21,963 nucleotides of DNA from Gnetum montanum (Eukaryota > Streptophyta > Gnetopsida > Gnetales > Gnetaceae): positions 2,690 to 24,652 of the forward strand of contig MNCI01030148.1 of the NCBI GenBank assembly GCA_015680685.1, read 5' to 3'. Below, one piece after another: positions 17,584 to 21,963 of this stretch. A model generated the notes under the pieces. The model was not told the origin of the DNA. It saw nothing but the letters and a program-made list of their open reading frames with translations, and made no database searches. The number at the start of each line of letters is the position of its first letter. The stretch's first letter is position 1. The translations under genes were made by a program, and so were the position numbers.

Positions 17584-18386
17584 TGATGAGGGGCGAGGTA
17601 CCCCTACACTCAACCATACAAATACAAGCGTTACACACATGATCCGGTCAAACTTCGCAGACTAAGTGCCTACACGCCTCATGGAACACTTAAGGTTAAT
17701 CATTCGTTACCTTCCTAGACTTACTTGTATTTGTCATGGTTGTATGGTTAAGTAAGTCTAAGGTATGTGATTTTATATCTTTTCTATTTTATCTCCTATG
17801 CTAATAAGGTGAAGGGTGAAGAGACTAATTGACTAAATTTAACTAACTAACTAAGCCTTAATTAACCTAGCATTAGCATCCGTTCCCACTTACCATTCAC
17901 ACCCTGAACCAATGCAACCTTGGCTACCAAACGCTATTCGTTACTGGGATTACCAAGCATAACGCACGTGCTCGAAGTAGTCATACTGAATGCACTTAAC
18001 TATGGGAGAAGGGTTGAGAGAGATTTAATTAACTAATAAAGCATTTAAATGATAAACAATAAATAACAGTAAATAAAGTCCTAATTAGCCTATTTAGCTT
18101 AGTCCATGCACTACAAGGTTTATCCAAGAAGTTCATCTTTATTTCCATACACAAACTTGTGTTCAGGTACAATATTTGCTCGAATAAAGATCCATTCACT
18201 TTGGATTTTCTACTATAGGCACATGGAAATTATTCTATCTCAGGAGAGGTAAAACTGCCAGAGTTTCACTACAGTCTAGGCCTAGACTTAGAAACAAGGG
18301 AGAGCCGCCTCTTATTTATAAACTTGGTGACACACCGCGATATCGCGTACGCGATATCGTGGCCCATGCGATATCGCATCCCATCA
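17584..18386 (-). mobile_element. Solo LTR, 803 bp, inside the minus pol arm
   Basis: It starts TGATGAGG and ends CCCATCA (plus sense), with the same orientation and layout as the 5' LTR at 12513-13358: shared GAGGTACCCCTACACTCAAC near one end, TATAAATA on the minus strand (18313-18320), and palindromes at 18336-18347, 18350-18361 and 18366-18379 near the other. It is flanked by ACATA at 17579-17583 and 18387-18391. No internal element sequence remains, so it arose by LTR-LTR recombination after insertion. It landed at the RT/RNase H boundary of an existing pol copy and is therefore younger than that copy. Confidence 0.95.
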
Positions 18387-18391
18387 ACATA
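18387..18391. repeat. Target-site duplication, right copy (ACATA)
   Basis: Five bases directly after the solo LTR end, matching 17579-17583. A 5-bp duplication is normal for Ty3/gypsy integrase. Confidence 0.9.
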
Positions 18392-19301
18392 GAATAAGAT
18401 TTTGAATGAGCTTTTATTTTAACTATTGGAATGCATCCTCACATTCCCTAGTCCAAGTGAAAGATGCATCCTTCCTTGTCAGCTCCACCAATGGTTTAGT
18501 GATTTTTCAGAAGCTCTTGATGAAGCATCTCTAATAACTAGTGTGGCCAAGGAATGACCTTATATTTTTTACTATGTCTAGTTTCTTGGTGATTTCTTGT
18601 ATGACTCATACTTTTTTTGGATCCACCTCAATCCTCTTACTTAGAATTTTACACCACAATACAATTCCTTCTTGGACCATCAGGTAGCTCTTCTACTAAT
18701 TAAGCTTTAAGTTAGTCTCCACACAACATTAAAGTACCTACTCAAGATGGTCCAAGGCTTGCTCAAATGTAGCCCCATAGGTAGAGAAGTCATCCATAAA
18801 TACTTTTATCCTACTGCCAATTTGTTGTTGGACATTGCTGAGAACCAACTGTTAAAATGTTGTGGGGGCATTGCAAAGGCCAAATGGCATCTATTTGTAT
18901 GCAAGAGCTCCCTAAGCACTTGTAAATGTAGTTTTGGCCTAGTCCTCTAAAGCTAACTAGATTTGGTTATAAATACTATAACCATCCATGAAGTTGTAAT
19001 AGCAATGTCCTACTATGGTATCCAACACTTTGTTAATGAATGGTAATGGAAAGTCATTTTTGTAGGTTGTTAAGTTCAACAGCCTAAAGTCTATGCAAAC
19101 TCTCCATTTTTCTCCTTTCTTTAGAACAATAATGAGTGGGTTAATCCATTCACTATCTGTAATCAATTAGGTAAACCCAACCTTGAGGAGTTATTCAATC
19201 TCCTCTTTGACAACCTATTTCAATTTGGGATTCAAACTATGTTGCAACTACCTTTTTGGCTTGATGGAGGGGTCTGTATAGATACAATGCTAGCATATCC
19301 C

Positions 19302-21666
19302 AGTCCTTGGGGAACATTTGCATATAAAAAAATGCCATTTGGCTTGTGTAATGCTCCTGCCATGTTTCAATGCCTAGTTCTAAGCATATTCCAATAATAC
19401 ATAGGGAACGGAGTGGAAGTCTTTATGGATGACTTCTCCACCTATGGAACAAGTTTCGATCAAGTCTTGGATCGATTAGAGCATGTGCTGAAAAGATGTG
19501 TAGAGACCAATTTAAGGCTCAACTGGTAGAAAAGCCATTTAATGGTCCAAGAAGGCATAGTACTTGGGCATAAGGTTTCACATGTAGGAATAGAGGTAGA
19601 CCTAGATAAAATTAGGGTCATCCTAGGAATCAACCATCAACTGGAAACTATCAAAGACATTCAGTCATTCCTTGGACACATTGGCTATTATAAGAGATTC
19701 ATTGAGAACTTCTTCAAGATTGCCAAACCATTGGTAGAGCTAACAAAGAAGGATGTACCTTTTGAGTGGACCAAGGAATGTGAATGAGCATTGCAAACTC
19801 TGAAACGAAAGCTTGTAGAAACTCCCATTCTACAAGCTCCTGACTGGTCCAAGCCATTCCACATGATGACTTACACATGCAATTATGCTTTAGGAGTCGT
19901 ACTTACATAGTTAGATGACCAAAAACACCCTTACTACATCCATTGTGCAAGTAGAAGTATCGCCGGTGCACAACTTAACTACACAACCACAGAGAAAGAA
20001 TTAATGGCTATAGTGTTTGCACTGGATAAGTTTAGGCACTATGTGTTAGGTTATTAAGTGTTCATCCACATGGATCATAGTGCAATCTGGTTTCTCATAA
20101 ATAAGCCAATGGTTAGACCTCGTATTATACGATGGCTGGTAACCCTATAGGAGTTCAATCTAACAATGATTGATTGAAAAGGCACCGAGAACGTAGTTGC
20201 AGATCATTTATCTCTGTTGCACTGGGACAACAAAGAGGATAAATATGTAATATCTGATCATTTTCCTGATGAAGGCCTCTTTGCCAGTGTAGTGAATAAC
20301 CAACCCACGGAGATGAACTGGTATAGTAGTATTCTCACCTATCTCCTTACTCAACAAACACCATAGGAGTTGGACTTTAGGAAGAAACAATAGTTTCTTC
20401 ACAGAGCCAAGTACTTCATAGAGATCAATGGACAAATTTCCAAAGTGTGTCTTGATGGCTTGGTTCGATGGTGCGTGCCTAAGGTAGACCAACTGAGAGT
20501 TCTCCAAGATGCTCATGAGGGCCCTTGTGGGGGTCACTGTGTGGGGAGACGAACAGCTATTAAGATCTTTATTGCAGGATATTATTGGCCAACATTATTT
20601 CGGGATGCCCATCAATTTGTTTAATCTTGTGACTGTTGTCAACGTGATGGGGGAATGATTGCTAAAATGGAGGATCCTTAACAATGGATTCAACCATTAG
20701 AACCCTTCGAAATTTGGGGAATAGACTTTATGGGGCCCATTACACCAATGTCCAATGGAAAAGCTTACATTGTAGTTGTCATAGACTATCTAACAAAATG
20801 GGCTAAAGTAGCTACTATTATAGAATGCACATCATCTATAGCTACATGATTTGTGCAACAACAAATCAGAAATAAGTTTGGTATGCCATGTGCACTTATT
20901 TCGGATAATGGAACACATTTCACAGGTGCAACTTTTCGAAAGTTAATGTAATGCTTAGGGGTTGAACATAAATTGATTACACCTTATCATCCCCAAGCTA
21001 ATAGACAAGCTGAGGTCACCAACAGGGAGATCACTAAAAATTAACTAGGACAATTAGCAAGTATAGGCGAGATTGGAGCAGTAAATTGAATGATGCTCTT
21101 TGGGCATACCGCTCCACCTGGAAACTCCCTATAGGCTACTCTCCCTATGAGTTAGTGTACAGAAAGCTTCTAATGCTTCTGATTCATACTGAGCTTTGTA
21201 CACTATCAATAGCTTGTGACCTCCACCTTGATCTTGATCTAACACAAAACAAAGGTTGGCAACTTTAAACATGCTAGATGAAAATCGATTAGCTGCCCTA
21301 TCATCAAATGAGTTGCACAAGGCATATAACAAGCAATTTCATGACTTGAATATTTGAAAGGTTAAGTATCAACCAGAAGATAAGGTTCTCTACTGGAATC
21401 CCACACATGTGCCACAACGCAAAAAATTTCAAACATTATGGAAAGGACCTTACATTATTCATACAACCTTTCCTTTAAAGGCCATGACCATATACAAACC
21501 TGAGAGCCCTAATAAGAGATTGTTAGTTAATGTGCAACAGACCAAACCCTTCCATGAATTTAGAACGTTCAGTGCACATAATACCTTTGAGAAGGGACGA
21601 CCCTACTCACTATTTCAAATCTCCTCCTTTCAACTTAGTCATGGGAGAGACAACCACCTCTGCTAA
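19302..21666 (+). pseudogene. Decayed Ty3/gypsy pol (RT, RNase H, integrase), plus arm
   Basis: Begins abruptly inside RT at PWGTFAYKKMPFGLCNAP. The catalytic FMDD has its Asp pair at 19428-19433, followed by GHIGYYKRFIENF (RT end) and RNase H with TEKELMAIVFALDKFRHYVL (about 19990-20050). The integrase zinc domain is HEGPCGGH and CDCC (20510-20640). Core Asp is at 20724, Asp at 20904 and Glu at 21012, so the D(35)E triad is intact. [21 protein letters not shown] and WKGPYIIH (GPY/F module) follow, and pol ends QLSHGRDNHLC before TAA at 21664-21666. No chromodomain. At least a dozen in-frame stops and frameshifts near 21041 and 21250 make it dead. The N-terminal half of RT, the protease and gag are absent. 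Confidence 0.9.
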
Positions 21667-21963
21667 CTATTTAAAGCCCTCAATTTCTTTTTTTTTAAGT
21701 TTTTGTTTTACACATTTTTGTTTTACAAATTTTTTTAACTTTTCTTGTTTTTGTTTTGCAACATCATTTATACTTTTCATTTCTTTGTGTGACTATTTTT
21801 TTTTGTTTTTGTTTTTGTTTTTGTTTTTGTTTTGTCTTTGTTTGTTGTTTTTTTTTTTAGATTTGTCACCTAATAAGTGCTCCTGATGGTGGTATGAACT
21901 GTATTCTATGGATTTCTAATGTTTGGTTTTTACCTTTAAGTTATAATGTTGATACTAGGTATG
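21667..21963 (+). repeat. T-rich tract and 3' region of plus-arm element
   Basis: After the pol stop comes a T-rich tract with TTTGTTTTACA-like units (about 21680-21780) and a (GTTTTT)n microsatellite (about 21805-21834). The stretch from about 21845 aligns with the reverse complement of 8695-8815, including AATGTTTGGTTTTTACC. The element continues beyond the window, so its LTR is not seen. Confidence 0.75.

Larger units (their letters stand above)
15767..19298 (-). pseudogene. Decayed Ty3/gypsy pol (RT, RNase H, integrase), minus arm
   Basis: Reading from 19298 down: start of RT with IYTDPSIKPKR and DSEWINPLIIVLKKGEKWRV, then MPFGLCNAP and the FMDD catalytic site (18789-18794). RNase H follows after the solo LTR insertion (17584-18386). 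The integrase zinc domain has DAHKGPYGGHY and CEHC (near 16930-16775). In the core the second catalytic Asp is replaced: YNNGT stands where SDNGT is expected (near 16520). The core is followed by TPYHPQAN...EVTNREI and LNDALWAYW, then a C-terminal part ending QLNCGGDGHP before TGA at 15767-15769. There is no chromodomain. About twenty in-frame TAG/TAA/TGA codons make it dead. Removing the solo LTR and one target copy (808 bp) restores one frame from RT into RNase H. Confidence 0.9.

Noticed and set aside
20208-20537. 109-codon minus-strand frame
   Set aside because: Antisense shadow of the plus-arm RNase H to integrase region.
15767-21666. Stop-codon reassignment or programmed readthrough as explanation for the shared stops
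   Set aside because: Plant nuclear genes use the standard code, both arms also carry unshared stops, and the plus arm has frameshifts. Shared ancestry or hot spots are simpler.

Overview
The window looks like a gene-poor intergenic stretch of a plant nuclear genome: AT-rich, with decayed Ty3/gypsy (Metaviridae) LTR retrotransposons. The organism is probably a seed plant with a large, slowly purged genome; a conifer is plausible but cannot be proved from the sequence. Supporting signs are a primer site resembling plant tRNA-Asp, non-chromoviral pol proteins, old in-frame stops and no intact host gene. There is one undetermined base, at 6448. I see no rRNA, tRNA, CRISPR or bacterial feature.

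Layout. 1-6239: host-like DNA without a recognisable gene, including a somewhat more gene-like island (about 3680-5210) with broken frames on both strands. 6240-6447: a 208-bp segment repeated at 13359-13566. 6449-13358: a minus-strand LTR element with a truncated 3' LTR (6449-7037), a 2-kb 3' region, a gag-protease reading frame fused to the last residues of pol, a gag start, a tRNA-Asp-like primer site, and a complete 846-bp 5' LTR (12513-13358). It has no reverse transcriptase, RNase H or integrase, so it is a non-autonomous gag-protease element. 13567-15630: host-like DNA with a short minisatellite and AT-rich hairpins. 15636-19298: a decayed minus-strand pol copy of the same superfamily, split by an 803-bp solo LTR (17584-18386) of the same LTR family with 5-bp target duplications. 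19302-21963: a second decayed pol copy on the plus strand, head to head with the first, running off the window end.

How the parts relate. The three element copies share the same pol C-terminus and the same T-rich tract after the pol stop, so the gag-protease element is a deletion derivative of the pol-bearing family. It would have needed pol functions in trans. The two pol arms share seven in-frame stop codons at homologous positions, which suggests a common, already broken ancestor or very strong mutational hot spots. All LTR copies carry a cluster of CGCGATATCGCG-like palindromes just upstream of a TATA box. That cluster is the most regulatory-looking structure here. The 208-bp repeat is best explained as an empty insertion site joined to an occupied one at the N base, which is an assembly or allele question rather than a biological repeat.
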